A stretch of DNA of 64,000 bases from Ignavibacteria bacterium. Its GTDB lineage: Bacteria; Bacteroidota; Ignavibacteria; Ignavibacteriales; Melioribacteraceae. This document shows, piece by piece, positions 1-8,961 of this stretch. The DNA is taken from positions 1-64,000 of the forward strand of contig WPAE01000016.1 of the NCBI GenBank assembly GCA_009773205.1. The letters run 5' to 3'. The notes beneath the pieces were generated by a model. That model did not search any database. It was not told where the DNA came from and saw only the letters and a list, made by a program, of their open reading frames with translations. Position numbers and translations under genes: made by a program. How positions within the stretch are numbered: the first letter of the stretch is position 1; each line of letters begins with the position of its first letter.

Positions 1-7
1 GCTTGTC

Positions 8-92
8 GGGGTTAACCCCGAAAGTAAAATGTTTAGAAATAACATTTTACTTTCGGCCTTCGGCAAAAAATTCAGTTTCTAATGAATTTTTT
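8..92. repeat. cluster of three consecutive inverted repeats
   Basis: Three palindromes follow each other: GGGGTTAACCCC (8-19), a perfect 16-bp stem CCGAAAGTAAAATGTT with its complement at 41-56 around a 7-nt loop, and AAAAAATTCA/TGAATTTTTT (65-92). No ORF crosses them. The remaining bases to 289 hold a short ATCCC-TTTA-GGGAT hairpin and nothing else I can name. The cluster could be an intergenic structural repeat or part of a terminator belonging to a gene beyond the left edge. Confidence 0.6.
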
Positions 93-289
93 GGGTTTAT
101 AGAAAAACGAAACCAAAACGAATAAAAATCCCTTTAGGGATGACATAAAAAAATAGCTATATGCTCTATAAACAAAATAAATTGAACAAATTCTAAATAA
201 GAAACTTTTGTTAAGTTGATGCTAATGCGCAAAGCGGGACAAAGAAAACTAAAAGTCTGCAAAGAATATTGATATTTTTAGAGGCGCCC

Positions 290-2767
290 TTAAGTTCTTT
301 TTCTAGGAATCAATAACGAGAATGTACTTCCTTTTCCTTTCTCTGTTTCAATTCGAATTTTAATGTCATTATTATCGCAATACCGTTTGGCAATTGCAAG
401 CCCTAAGCCGTTGCCATCAAAAGTACGGTTAAGTCCTTGCTCTTCTTGAGAAAAAATATCGTATATATTTGGAAGATAGTCATTAGAAATGCCGCAGCCG
501 GTATCAATTACTTTCATAAGCAAAAAATTATCATCGTAATTATCTACTACAACTTCTACTTTTCCTGCTTTAGTAAATTTAATGGCGTTATCAATTAAGT
601 TGGCTGCAATGTTTATCATGTTGCTCTTATCGCAGAAAACTATTGTTTCATTAGTGAGCCTAATTAACTCTAGTGTAAGGTGTTTCTTTTCAGCAAGAAT
701 TGTGAACTCAACAATTAAATCTTTTAGCACATCCTTCACCAAATTAAAGTTGATGAAACTTGGTTTATAAGCGCCGCCTTGAATTTCTGCCATTTTAATT
801 ATCAACTCGATAGTTCTTGTCATTCTGTTGCTTGCGTTCTTTGCATTATCCCAATACTTTACAAGATCTTTAGTTGCATCTTCTCCAAGCAATTCCTGAA
901 TAATTGATATGTTACTTAGAATTATATGTAAAGGCGTTCTAATTTCGTGAGAGATTTGCGATAAAAATTCGGATTTGATTCTATCAGCTTTTTCTGCTTC
1001 ATTCTTTGCTTCAATTAGTTGGTGTTCGTATTGAATCCGCTCTGTAATATTACGCACAATGGCTTGTATAAAATATTTGTCTTCCAATAAAAATCTGTTG
1101 AGGCTGATTTCTGTATTAATAACGTCACCAGTTGGAGTTAATAAATCCCATTCAAAAAATTGTGAAACTCCGTTAAGTGCAGCCTCAATCTTTAGGCTAA
1201 CAACTTCCGAAGAAAGCTCTCCGTTGGTTTGCAGAGAAGGTGAGTATTCAATCACGCTTCTATTCAAAATATCTTCCCGCGTTCTTTGAAACAAATCTAG
1301 TGTTTTATTATTACAATCAATCATAACATCGCTTTCGATTATAATGATGGCATCATTCGCAGTTTCAAAAAGCGTCCTAAATTTGTATTCGCTATTGGCT
1401 AATTCGGTTTGTGTATTCCGAATATTATTTTTCATTCTATCAATAGCATTTCCTAAAATCAACACTTCATCTATTAGTTCCGGTGATGAGGCGTGATCAC
1501 TATAATCGCCTTTGCCAATTCTTTCGGTAACAATAGCTAATTTTTTTAGCGGATTTCCTACTAATATCCAAATAATTAATCCTGTAGCAAGCGAGATTAT
1601 TAGTAAGGTAATTCCCAAATTTTTTGTAATCAGGTTTGCAAATTCCCGAAGATCATTGTTGTATTTACCCGGCGGAGAAAAAGATACAATAAAAACTTTA
1701 TTTTCTTTATTGTATCTAAATGCTACAGCAAACCCGGCAATATCATCAATATGCGAACCATTTTTTTTGCTTAGAATCTGACTCTTAATTTCTTCGGTGA
1801 GCAGATTTTTATTTTGGAATTGCGTGCTAAAATATTGCTGTCCATACACTAAGTTGAAACTTTCATCTGTAAGTAAAACTAATCTCGTTCCGGCAGTATT
1901 ATTGTTTTTTATTATTGGTTTAATCCCTGTAAAATTATTTTCCGATAATTCTACCATATTTTCAATTCTATCAATACTTTCAATCTGCTGAAGTGCTTCG
2001 GCTTTTAAGAAATAATCTAAAAAATAATTTCTTGTTAGAATGCTGATAAAAACTAATGGAATAGTAAACAGTAATATAAACCAAATCGAAAGTCTCGCCG
2101 CCAAGTAGTTTATTTTAAAGCGCTTTCCCCAAAAGCTGATTTGTTTTATACCTTGGTTATCTTCTTTACTAATACTCCTTCCCCACAGCGGTTTACGAAA
2201 TCTATTAGGAAGAGCAATTATAACAAGTGAAGTGTAAATAGAAGTAAAGATGATTTCCGGCACCCAGCCTCTAAACAGTTTTAGTAAGGTCTCAACAGGA
2301 GGAAGCTCGCCTCCAACTAAAGAATGATAAACATTTGGGAAAAAAAAGTAAGTAATAAAATAGCCGGGCAGATATGTAATGAAATAATAAACGAGAATTA
2401 GAAAAAACCAGCCCAAAATAAGCTCGGGCATTTTCATTTTTTCAAAAATTAACTTTTTATATGCCCAGCCAATCCACACCGCAGATACCCAATGTTGAAA
2501 TATTATGTAAAATTTTATTTCTTCCGAAGGTGAAATTAGACATGAAATTGTTCCAATTATAAACCCGCCAACTGGTCCAGAGATTGCAGCGCCTAACGAA
2601 TTAAAAATCTCTCTTGCGTCTGATAAAACATTTGTGCCTGGTATGTAAAAATGAACATTTGCGTAAATAGAAATGAGTGAAATGCTGCCGGCAATTAATG
2701 CGATAATTAATGCATTAACAGGCAAAAGTAATTTCAATTTTTGAAAAATTAAATTTTTCGCAGGCAT
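290..2767 (-). CDS. membrane-bound sensor histidine kinase (5TM-type N-terminus, HAMP, PAS, HisKA, HATPase)
   Basis: Two-component sensor kinase in the inner membrane. Residues about 10-200 form several hydrophobic helices resembling the 5TM sensor region of LytS-type kinases (NSLGAAISGPVGGF). A second transmembrane pair near 225-245 and 385-405 brackets an extracytoplasmic domain. HAMP follows at about 405-455, then PAS at 465-575 (YKFRTLFETANDAIIII). The HisKA phosphoacceptor box is SQISHEIRTPLH near 605, and the ATPase carries N, G1 and G2 boxes (NLIDNAIKFT, DTGCGIS, GNGLGLAIAK). There is no receiver domain and no adjacent regulator; the single-domain regulator at 15.3 kb is too far away to pair with confidence. 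The gene is divergent from the pectin cluster. The stimulus is unknown. Confidence 0.9.
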   Translation of the reverse strand: MPAKNLIFQKLKLLLPVNALIIALIAGSISLISIYANVHFYIPGTNVLSDAREIFNSLGAAISGPVGGFIIGTISCLISPSEEIKFYIIFQHWVSAVWIGWAYKKLIFEKMKMPELILGWFFLILVYYFITYLPGYFITYFFFPNVYHSLVGGELPPVETLLKLFRGWVPEIIFTSIYTSLVIIALPNRFRKPLWGRSISKEDNQGIKQISFWGKRFKINYLAARLSIWFILLFTIPLVFISILTRNYFLDYFLKAEALQQIESIDRIENMVELSENNFTGIKPIIKNNNTAGTRLVLLTDESFNLVYGQQYFSTQFQNKNLLTEEIKSQILSKKNGSHIDDIAGFAVAFRYNKENKVFIVSFSPPGKYNNDLREFANLITKNLGITLLIISLATGLIIWILVGNPLKKLAIVTERIGKGDYSDHASSPELIDEVLILGNAIDRMKNNIRNTQTELANSEYKFRTLFETANDAIIIIESDVMIDCNNKTLDLFQRTREDILNRSVIEYSPSLQTNGELSSEVVSLKIEAALNGVSQFFEWDLLTPTGDVINTEISLNRFLLEDKYFIQAIVRNITERIQYEHQLIEAKNEAEKADRIKSEFLSQISHEIRTPLHIILSNISIIQELLGEDATKDLVKYWDNAKNASNRMTRTIELIIKMAEIQGGAYKPSFINFNLVKDVLKDLIVEFTILAEKKHLTLELIRLTNETIVFCDKSNMINIAANLIDNAIKFTKAGKVEVVVDNYDDNFLLMKVIDTGCGISNDYLPNIYDIFSQEEQGLNRTFDGNGLGLAIAKRYCDNNDIKIRIETEKGKGSTFSLLIPRKRT

Positions 2768-2975
2768 TGAATAGTGTCTATTTATCTAAAATTAAAATCA
2801 AAAATATTTTTAGTAATTGCAACAAAAATTTCTATCCTAAACTAAGATGATGAATATATCAGATAAATCTAATACAGAACCGAAATAAAAATCAGGACTA
2901 ATACGATTTCCCTTGAAAAAAAGAGAACAAATTTGCATTATAGTAAACGGTAAAGTAATTGATAAAGGTAAATTG

Positions 2976-4556
2976 ATGAATAAGCATTGTCTTAACATAA
3001 AACTACTTTTAATAATAATAATTTTTGCTGTAAACAGTTCCATAGGTAAAACTTATTATGTAGCACCAAATGGTTCCGATTCTAACGATGGAACGAAAAG
3101 CAATCCATTTAAAACTATTGCTTTTGCTACAGGAAAAGTAGCTGCTGGTGATTCGATCTTGCTGGCGCCTGGTACTTATTCAATTAACTCTACAATTAAT
3201 ATTACAAAAAGTGGAACTGTAGATTCAAAAATATATTTGTTAGTAAGTGAGAATGGAAGAGCTTTGTTGGATTGCTCGTCGCTTCCGTTTAGCAGCAGTA
3301 ACAGAGGCATAAATCTAAAAGCAAATTATTGGTATATGAAAGGCTTAGATATTAAAGGCGCTGGCGATAATGGAATGAATATAAGCGGCTCCAACAATGT
3401 TATAGAGTTCTGTACATTTTATGAGAATCAAGACACAGGTTTGCAGTTAGGCGGCGGAGCTTCGAACAATAGAATTATTAATTGTGATTCCTATTTTAAT
3501 GCAGACCCTTCAAATGGTAATGCCGATGGATTTGCACCCAAGTTGGATGTAGGCACAGATAATTATTTTTACGGATGCAGAGCTTGGCAGAATTCTGATG
3601 ATGGCTGGGATGGATATTTGCGCCCTTCTGATAATGTTAATACCATAATTGAAAACTGCTGGAGCTTTATGAATGGTTATTTAAAAAACCGCTCGGCATC
3701 TTCAGGAAACGGCAATGGATTTAAAATGGGAGGCGGAGATAACTCTAATAAAGACAGCCTTAGAAACAATGTTACTATTAAAAACTCTCTTTGTTTTGAT
3801 AATAGAGTTAAAGGTTACGATCAAAACAATAATTATGGAAGTATGATTCTACTCAACTGCACCGCTTTTAGAAACGGTTCGCTTAACTTTGCAATTCCCG
3901 GAAAAATTAGAGCTACAAGTGAAGTAACAGTCAAAAATTGTATTTCATATATATCTACCGGGGTTAATCTAATAAGTAAAACTGTGCAAACCACAAACTC
4001 ATGGAATTTACCAATTTCGGTAACCGATAAAGATTTTCTTTCAATTGATACAACAGGAGTCCGTGGTCCAAGAAAAAAAGATGGAAGTTTGCCAGACTTA
4101 AAATTTCTTAGACCCTCAAAGAACAGTCAGTTTATTGATAAAGGAACCGATGTTGGTATAGCTTATAAAGGAAGCGCACCGGACTTAGGCGCATATGAGT
4201 ATGATGAGTTTTTTACTTCTGTAATAAAAGATGAATCACCAACATCATTCATATTAGAACAGAATTATCCAAATCCGTTCAATCCGAATACAGTTATTAG
4301 CTATAAACTACAAGCAGCAAACCACGTAACTTTAAAAGTGTACGATGTTATTGGAAGGGAAGTAGCAACATTAGTTGATGAATTCAAGCAACCCGGAATT
4401 TATAGTTCTCAATTCTCAATTCTCAATCTGCCTGCCGGTAGGAAAGGTTTTCAATTATCTAGCAGTGTTTACTTTTACCGTTTAACAGCCGGAAATCCTT
4501 CGTCTGGCTCAGGACGTGGTTTTGTGCAAACAAGAAAAATGCTTCTTTTAAAATGA
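2976..4556 (+). CDS. secreted right-handed beta-helix protein, PL9-like pectate lyase, T9SS sorted
   Basis: Probable polygalacturonate/rhamnogalacturonan lyase exported by type IX secretion. The track starts at a TTG (2913), but ATG 2976 begins a clear signal peptide (NKHCLNIKLLLIIIIFAVNSS) and follows an AAAGG ribosome site, so I use it. The mature protein opens with YYVAPNGSDSNDGT and a DUF1565-like start, then parallel beta-helix rungs rich in Asn and Gly, as in family 9 polysaccharide lyases. The last 90 residues are a T9SS type A sorting domain (NYPNPFNPN, GREVATLVDE, KMLLLK). That domain is distorted by two extra in-frame stretches, one made of three TTCTCAA units. It is the first gene of the pectin cluster. 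The lyase call rests on fold and context; no catalytic Lys was verified. Confidence 0.78.
   Translation: MNKHCLNIKLLLIIIIFAVNSSIGKTYYVAPNGSDSNDGTKSNPFKTIAFATGKVAAGDSILLAPGTYSINSTINITKSGTVDSKIYLLVSENGRALLDCSSLPFSSSNRGINLKANYWYMKGLDIKGAGDNGMNISGSNNVIEFCTFYENQDTGLQLGGGASNNRIINCDSYFNADPSNGNADGFAPKLDVGTDNYFYGCRAWQNSDDGWDGYLRPSDNVNTIIENCWSFMNGYLKNRSASSGNGNGFKMGGGDNSNKDSLRNNVTIKNSLCFDNRVKGYDQNNNYGSMILLNCTAFRNGSLNFAIPGKIRATSEVTVKNCISYISTGVNLISKTVQTTNSWNLPISVTDKDFLSIDTTGVRGPRKKDGSLPDLKFLRPSKNSQFIDKGTDVGIAYKGSAPDLGAYEYDEFFTSVIKDESPTSFILEQNYPNPFNPNTVISYKLQAANHVTLKVYDVIGREVATLVDEFKQPGIYSSQFSILNLPAGRKGFQLSSSVYFYRLTAGNPSSGSGRGFVQTRKMLLLK
4406..4427 (+). repeat. three exact tandem TTCTCAA units inside the T9SS domain
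   Basis: The 7-mer TTCTCAA occurs three times in a row within the coding sequence of the beta-helix protein. Three units make 21 nt, so the frame is kept (SSQFSILNL). The same word (AATTCTCAATT and its complement) recurs in intergenic repeats at 17.77 and 19.08 kb. Confidence 0.85.
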
Positions 4557-4608
4557 GTACAATGTTCTAATATCTATAATTCAAATAAAGTAATAATAGG
4601 AATAGGTC

Positions 4609-5808
4609 ATGAAAATTAATCTTCAGTTGTTTTTGATGTTTGCTTTTTTATCATCAAATTTTTCTTATGCTCAGAATGCAAAAACAAATGATAGCTGGAC
4701 TAAGAAAATAGCAGAATCTTTTATTGAGAGAACTCCAAACTATATTGTGTATGATGAAAACCCGACTAAGCAAAAATGGAATTATGAGCAAGGTTTGATG
4801 CTTAACGCAATTAGGCAGATGTATTATCATACAAAGGATAAAAAATATTACGAGTACATTAAACGCAATCTCGATCAAAATGTTCAGCCGGATGGCAGCA
4901 TAACAACTTATAAAGTTGACGAATATAACATTGACCAAATTGGTCCTGGGAGAGCTTTGTTGTTTGTTTATCAAAAGACAAAAGAAGAAAGATATAGAAA
5001 AGCGGCAGATTTACTTCGCCATCAGCTTTCAACTCACCCAAGAACAAAATCTAATGGATTTTGGCACAAACAAATTTATCCTTGGCAGATGTGGTTAGAC
5101 GGTTTATACATGGGCGCACCTTTCTACTCCGAGTATTCTAAGATGTTTAATTCCTCAAAAGATTTTGATGATATAATTCATCAGTTCGAGTTGATTTACA
5201 GTAAAACAAAAAATGTAAAAAACGGGCTTCTACATCACGCTTGGGATGAAAGCAAAGAACAGAAGTGGGCAGACAAAGAAACCGGTGTTTCTCTTCATTT
5301 TTGGGGAAGATCTGTCGGCTGGTATATGATGGCTCTTGTTGATGTTCTCGATTTCATTCCGAAGGATCATCCAAAGAGAAAATTAATTCTTAATCAATTA
5401 AAAGAATTGAGCGATGCTGTTCTGAAACATAGAGATTCGAAATCAAAAGTTTGGTATCAAATTTTGGATTTACCGGACAGAACTCCAAATTATTTAGAAG
5501 CTTCTGCTTCTGCTATGTTTGTTTATTCATTTGTTAAAGGTGTAAATAAAGGCTACTTAAATAAGAAATTTTTGAAGGCTGCTAAAGAATCTTGGGACGG
5601 AATTATAAGAGAATTTGTTGTAGTTGATGAGAAAGGTTTAATCAATCTTACAAAAATTTGTTCTGTTGCCGGGCTTGGCGGCAACCCATACCGCGATGGA
5701 AGTTTTGAATACTATATGAGCGAGAAACTTCGTACTAACGATTTTAAAGGTTACGGACCATTTTTACTTGCTGCAATAGAATTAGAAAAAGCCAAGATTA
5801 AGCACTGA
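4609..5808 (+). CDS. unsaturated rhamnogalacturonyl hydrolase, GH105 (GH88 superfamily)
   Basis: Removes the 4,5-unsaturated uronic acid left at the non-reducing end by pectin or rhamnogalacturonan lyases. The (alpha/alpha)6-barrel signature GRSVGWYMMALVDVLDFIP near residue 240 is characteristic of YteR/RhiN-like enzymes, and the substrate-pocket segment WLDGLYMGAPF is also present. Length (399 aa) fits the family. An N-terminal signal peptide (LFLMFAFLSSNFSYAQ) sends it to the periplasm or beyond; no T9SS tail is seen, so periplasmic is more likely. It lies 52 nt after the lyase gene, same strand, with an AGGAATAGG ribosome site. Confidence 0.9.
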   Translation: MKINLQLFLMFAFLSSNFSYAQNAKTNDSWTKKIAESFIERTPNYIVYDENPTKQKWNYEQGLMLNAIRQMYYHTKDKKYYEYIKRNLDQNVQPDGSITTYKVDEYNIDQIGPGRALLFVYQKTKEERYRKAADLLRHQLSTHPRTKSNGFWHKQIYPWQMWLDGLYMGAPFYSEYSKMFNSSKDFDDIIHQFELIYSKTKNVKNGLLHHAWDESKEQKWADKETGVSLHFWGRSVGWYMMALVDVLDFIPKDHPKRKLILNQLKELSDAVLKHRDSKSKVWYQILDLPDRTPNYLEASASAMFVYSFVKGVNKGYLNKKFLKAAKESWDGIIREFVVVDEKGLINLTKICSVAGLGGNPYRDGSFEYYMSEKLRTNDFKGYGPFLLAAIELEKAKIKH

Positions 5809-5907
5809 GAAATAAAGATAAATTCTATGCAAATGAAATTATTTACAAGTTATAAATTAATTACCGAAGAAAATTAAAAATTAGGCTTGCTAAAATTTAG
5901 GTGACCA

Positions 5908-7578
5908 ATGAAAAAAATATTTATTGTATATCTCTTGCTTCTATGCAGCATCAGTTTATTAGCACAAAAAAAGTATGATTTTGCAAAGTATTTTAAAAAC
6001 CTTCCTTTCAAAATGGAAGCCCTTACAATTCCGAAATTTCCTAACAAGACTTTCAACATAAAACATTACGGCGCAGTTGGAGATGGAATGACATTGAACA
6101 CGGAGTCATTTACAAAGGCTATAGAAGCGTGTTCAAAAGCCGGCGGCGGAAAAGTAATTGTGCCTGCTGGAATGTGGCTTACTGGTCCAATTCACTTCAA
6201 GAGCAATGTCAATCTACATTTGGAGATTGGCGCACATATTCAATTCTCTAAAAATTATGATGACTACCCACTAATTGAAAGTAATTGGGAAGGGCTTGAT
6301 CAGTATAGATGTACTTCGCCTATAAATGGCAAGAATCTTACAAACATTGCAATTACTGGCGATGGAATTATTGACGGCAGCGGCGAAGTTTGGCGGTATG
6401 TAAAAAAAAGTAAACTTACTTCCAATCAATGGAATAAACTAGTTGCAGCTGGCGGTGTTGTAAATGCAAAAGGGGATAATTGGTATCCAACTAAAGAATC
6501 TTTAGAATATTTAGAGTTTGCAGATAAACTTAAGAAAGAGGGAAGAAAAATTACTCGCGCGGAAGCTGAAAACTATAAGACTTTCTTTCGTCCTGTTCTG
6601 TTAAGTTTTATCGAATGTAAAAATGTTTGGTTAGATGGTGTTACTTTTCAAAACTCGCCAGCGTGGAATCTTCATCCTCTTCTATGCGAAAATGTTTTAG
6701 TTACAAATGTTAATGTTCGCAACCCTTGGTACTCTCAAAACGGCGATGGAATTGATATTGACGCAAGTAAAAATGTGTTCATTTACAATTCTAAGTTTGA
6801 TGTTGGTGATGATGCAATTTGTATGAAATCTGGAAGAGATGAAGAAGGTAGAAAGCGTGGAAGAGCAACAGAAAATGTTGTTATTCAAGATTGCATTGTT
6901 TATTTCGCTCACGGCGGATTTACTATTGGCAGCGAAATGTCCGGCGGCGTTCGTAATATTAAAGTAGATAACTGTAATTTTATTGGAACTTCTATAGGAT
7001 TACGATTCAAAAGCACTCGCGGAAGAGGCGGTGTAGTAGAAAATATTTGGGTTAGCAACATTTTTATGAAAGATATAATAACTGATGCATTGAGTTTCAA
7101 TATGTATTACGGCGGATTTTCTCCTGCAGATGATAAACCTGCCGATGAAAAAGTTAAGGAAGCTAAAACCGAATCGGTTAGTGAAAGCACGCCAATATTT
7201 AGAAATATCTACATGAAAAATATTTTTTGCGATGGGGCTAAAGATGCAATTGTAATTCAAGGGCTGCCAGAAATGAGCATCAAAAATATTAAAATAGAAA
7301 ATAGCGTAATGAAAGCTGAGCGAGGTATTTCTATTTACGATGCAGATGGGATAGAGATTTCATCTACTAAAATTGCTGCTCAATCACCAGTTGTCAAAAT
7401 TCATCAAAGCAAAAATGTTTTGTTTGATAATTTTGAACCGGAAGCTGCAGGACATTGGTTTAAAATTGATGGCGCACAAAGTTCATCCATTATTTTCAAA
7501 GGGAAAAATGCTTCTGAATTAAAAGCGAAAACTCAACTTGGCGCCGGTGTTTCTCAAGATGCTGTAATTATTAAATAG
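5908..7578 (+). CDS. secreted polygalacturonase, GH28
   Basis: Hydrolyses alpha-1,4-galacturonosyl bonds in pectin; similarity is to exo-acting bacterial GH28 enzymes. A signal peptide (IFIVYLLLLCSISLLAQ) is followed by the typical opening FNIKHYGAVGDGMTLNT. The catalytic core is visible: SPAWNLHP, NGDGIDIDASKNV (first Asp), GDDAICMKSGRDEEG (Asp pair), AHGGFTIGSEMSGGV (catalytic His) and GLRFKSTRGRGG (Arg-Lys binding). Length 556 aa is slightly long for the family, with an insert around residues 165-225 before the core. A good TAGGTG ribosome site precedes the ATG. It is followed with a 2-nt gap by the pectinesterase gene, implying co-transcription. Confidence 0.94.
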   Translation: MKKIFIVYLLLLCSISLLAQKKYDFAKYFKNLPFKMEALTIPKFPNKTFNIKHYGAVGDGMTLNTESFTKAIEACSKAGGGKVIVPAGMWLTGPIHFKSNVNLHLEIGAHIQFSKNYDDYPLIESNWEGLDQYRCTSPINGKNLTNIAITGDGIIDGSGEVWRYVKKSKLTSNQWNKLVAAGGVVNAKGDNWYPTKESLEYLEFADKLKKEGRKITRAEAENYKTFFRPVLLSFIECKNVWLDGVTFQNSPAWNLHPLLCENVLVTNVNVRNPWYSQNGDGIDIDASKNVFIYNSKFDVGDDAICMKSGRDEEGRKRGRATENVVIQDCIVYFAHGGFTIGSEMSGGVRNIKVDNCNFIGTSIGLRFKSTRGRGGVVENIWVSNIFMKDIITDALSFNMYYGGFSPADDKPADEKVKEAKTESVSESTPIFRNIYMKNIFCDGAKDAIVIQGLPEMSIKNIKIENSVMKAERGISIYDADGIEISSTKIAAQSPVVKIHQSKNVLFDNFEPEAAGHWFKIDGAQSSSIIFKGKNASELKAKTQLGAGVSQDAVIIK

Positions 7579-7580
7579 CA

Positions 7581-8822
7581 TTGAAATCAATTAAACAAAT
7601 ATTGCTTATAGTATTTATTTACTCAATTTGTCTTTTTGCTACAGAAAAAAGATTTATTACTGTTGCTCAAGATGGAAGCGGAGATTACAAAACGATTACG
7701 ACTGCAATTCAATCGTTGCCTCTTTTTAACTATCAACGAACTGTTATTTATGTTAAAAATGGAGTGTACAACGAAAAAATCCGCATAGATCAAGACTATA
7801 TTACTTTGCGCGGTGAAAGCCGAGAAAATACAATTCTTCAGCATTCTCAGCTCCGAACTGATTGGGTTGCCAACAAAGATTCTATAGGCGCTGCCGTAAT
7901 AAATCTTAAAGGCGATGATTTTATTCTCGAGAATTTTACTGTAGAAAATACTCAGCCGGAAATTGGCCCGCATGCTTTTACAATTTATGGAACCGGAACA
8001 AGAACGATTTTACTGAATTGCAACTTGCTTAGTAAAGGCGGAGATACAGTTTCTCTTTGGAACTACAAAACTGGAATGTACTATCATGCCAACTGTTATT
8101 TTGTTGGTGCTGTAGATTTTGTTTGTCCGCGCGGCTGGTGCTTTATCCGTAGTTCTAAATTTTTCCAGGTAAAAAAAACTGCTTCACTTTGGCATGCAGG
8201 CGGAGATAACATCAATCAGAAATTTGTAATTGTTAATTCAGAGTTTGACGGCATTTTCGGTTTTGAACTCGCGCGCCATCATTACGAAGCACAATTCTAT
8301 TTGATTGATTGTACTTTTTCAGATAACATGAGCACACGTCCAATCTACCGTGTTACATATTCAAACGAACCAGAAAGGGACAGACCTTTTAATTGGGGAC
8401 ACAGATACTATTTCGCGGATAACAAGTCAAATGTTGCCTTAGATTGGAATGAAAACAATCTTAATTCAGCGCACGGATCGCCAACAAAAAATCAAATTAC
8501 AGCGGAATGGACTTTTGACGGAATGTGGAATCCAGAGAGCAATGAACCTGTTAAGATTCTTTCTTATTCTATAATTGATAGATACTTGTTACTAAAGTTA
8601 AGTGAAAAAGTTACAGTAGTAGAAGTACCAACTCTTATAAGCCAAACTGGGAATGAATATACTTATGTAAGTGGTGGTGGTTCAGATACATTGCGTTTTA
8701 TCAGCAGAAAAAGTATTGAAGTAAACGACCTTCGAGTGATTGACAAAGTTCAAAATGGAAGCATTTTCGCAACTTCTGCATCAATTTACGAAAGGAATCT
8801 AGAGCTGAGATTTGATAATTAA
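7581..8822 (+). CDS. secreted pectinesterase, CE8
   Basis: Demethylates pectin so that lyases and polygalacturonases can act. The family opening VAQDGSGDYKTITTAIQSLP is followed by YVKNGVYNEKIRID and by the active-site strand GAVDFVCPRG, equivalent to the canonical GTVDFIFG with its Asp; a second Asp sits in GGDTVSLWN. The Gln that usually precedes this Asp (YQDTL) is Gly here. The start is TTG only 2 nt after the GH28 stop, with no separate ribosome site and an immediate signal peptide (KSIKQILLIVFIYSICLFA), so translation is probably coupled. About 70 C-terminal residues form an extra beta-rich domain of unknown role. Confidence 0.88.
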   Translation: MKSIKQILLIVFIYSICLFATEKRFITVAQDGSGDYKTITTAIQSLPLFNYQRTVIYVKNGVYNEKIRIDQDYITLRGESRENTILQHSQLRTDWVANKDSIGAAVINLKGDDFILENFTVENTQPEIGPHAFTIYGTGTRTILLNCNLLSKGGDTVSLWNYKTGMYYHANCYFVGAVDFVCPRGWCFIRSSKFFQVKKTASLWHAGGDNINQKFVIVNSEFDGIFGFELARHHYEAQFYLIDCTFSDNMSTRPIYRVTYSNEPERDRPFNWGHRYYFADNKSNVALDWNENNLNSAHGSPTKNQITAEWTFDGMWNPESNEPVKILSYSIIDRYLLLKLSEKVTVVEVPTLISQTGNEYTYVSGGGSDTLRFISRKSIEVNDLRVIDKVQNGSIFATSASIYERNLELRFDN

Positions 8823-8961
8823 AATTTTTCCGTTCAAAAAAATTCATTCAACAAACGATTTTTCTTGGAGATTAATCAGAAATTCCGCAATTTAAGTCAG
8901 CAATAAAGTTAGCGTTTAAGTAATTGTTTATTTTTTATGTAAAATCTTTAATGAGGAGAAT

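Noticed and set aside
8822-8961. LacI-type operator (AAACGATT near 8854) upstream of the TonB receptor
   Set aside because: The two halves around the central CG are not symmetrical enough, and no second copy was found upstream of other cluster genes.
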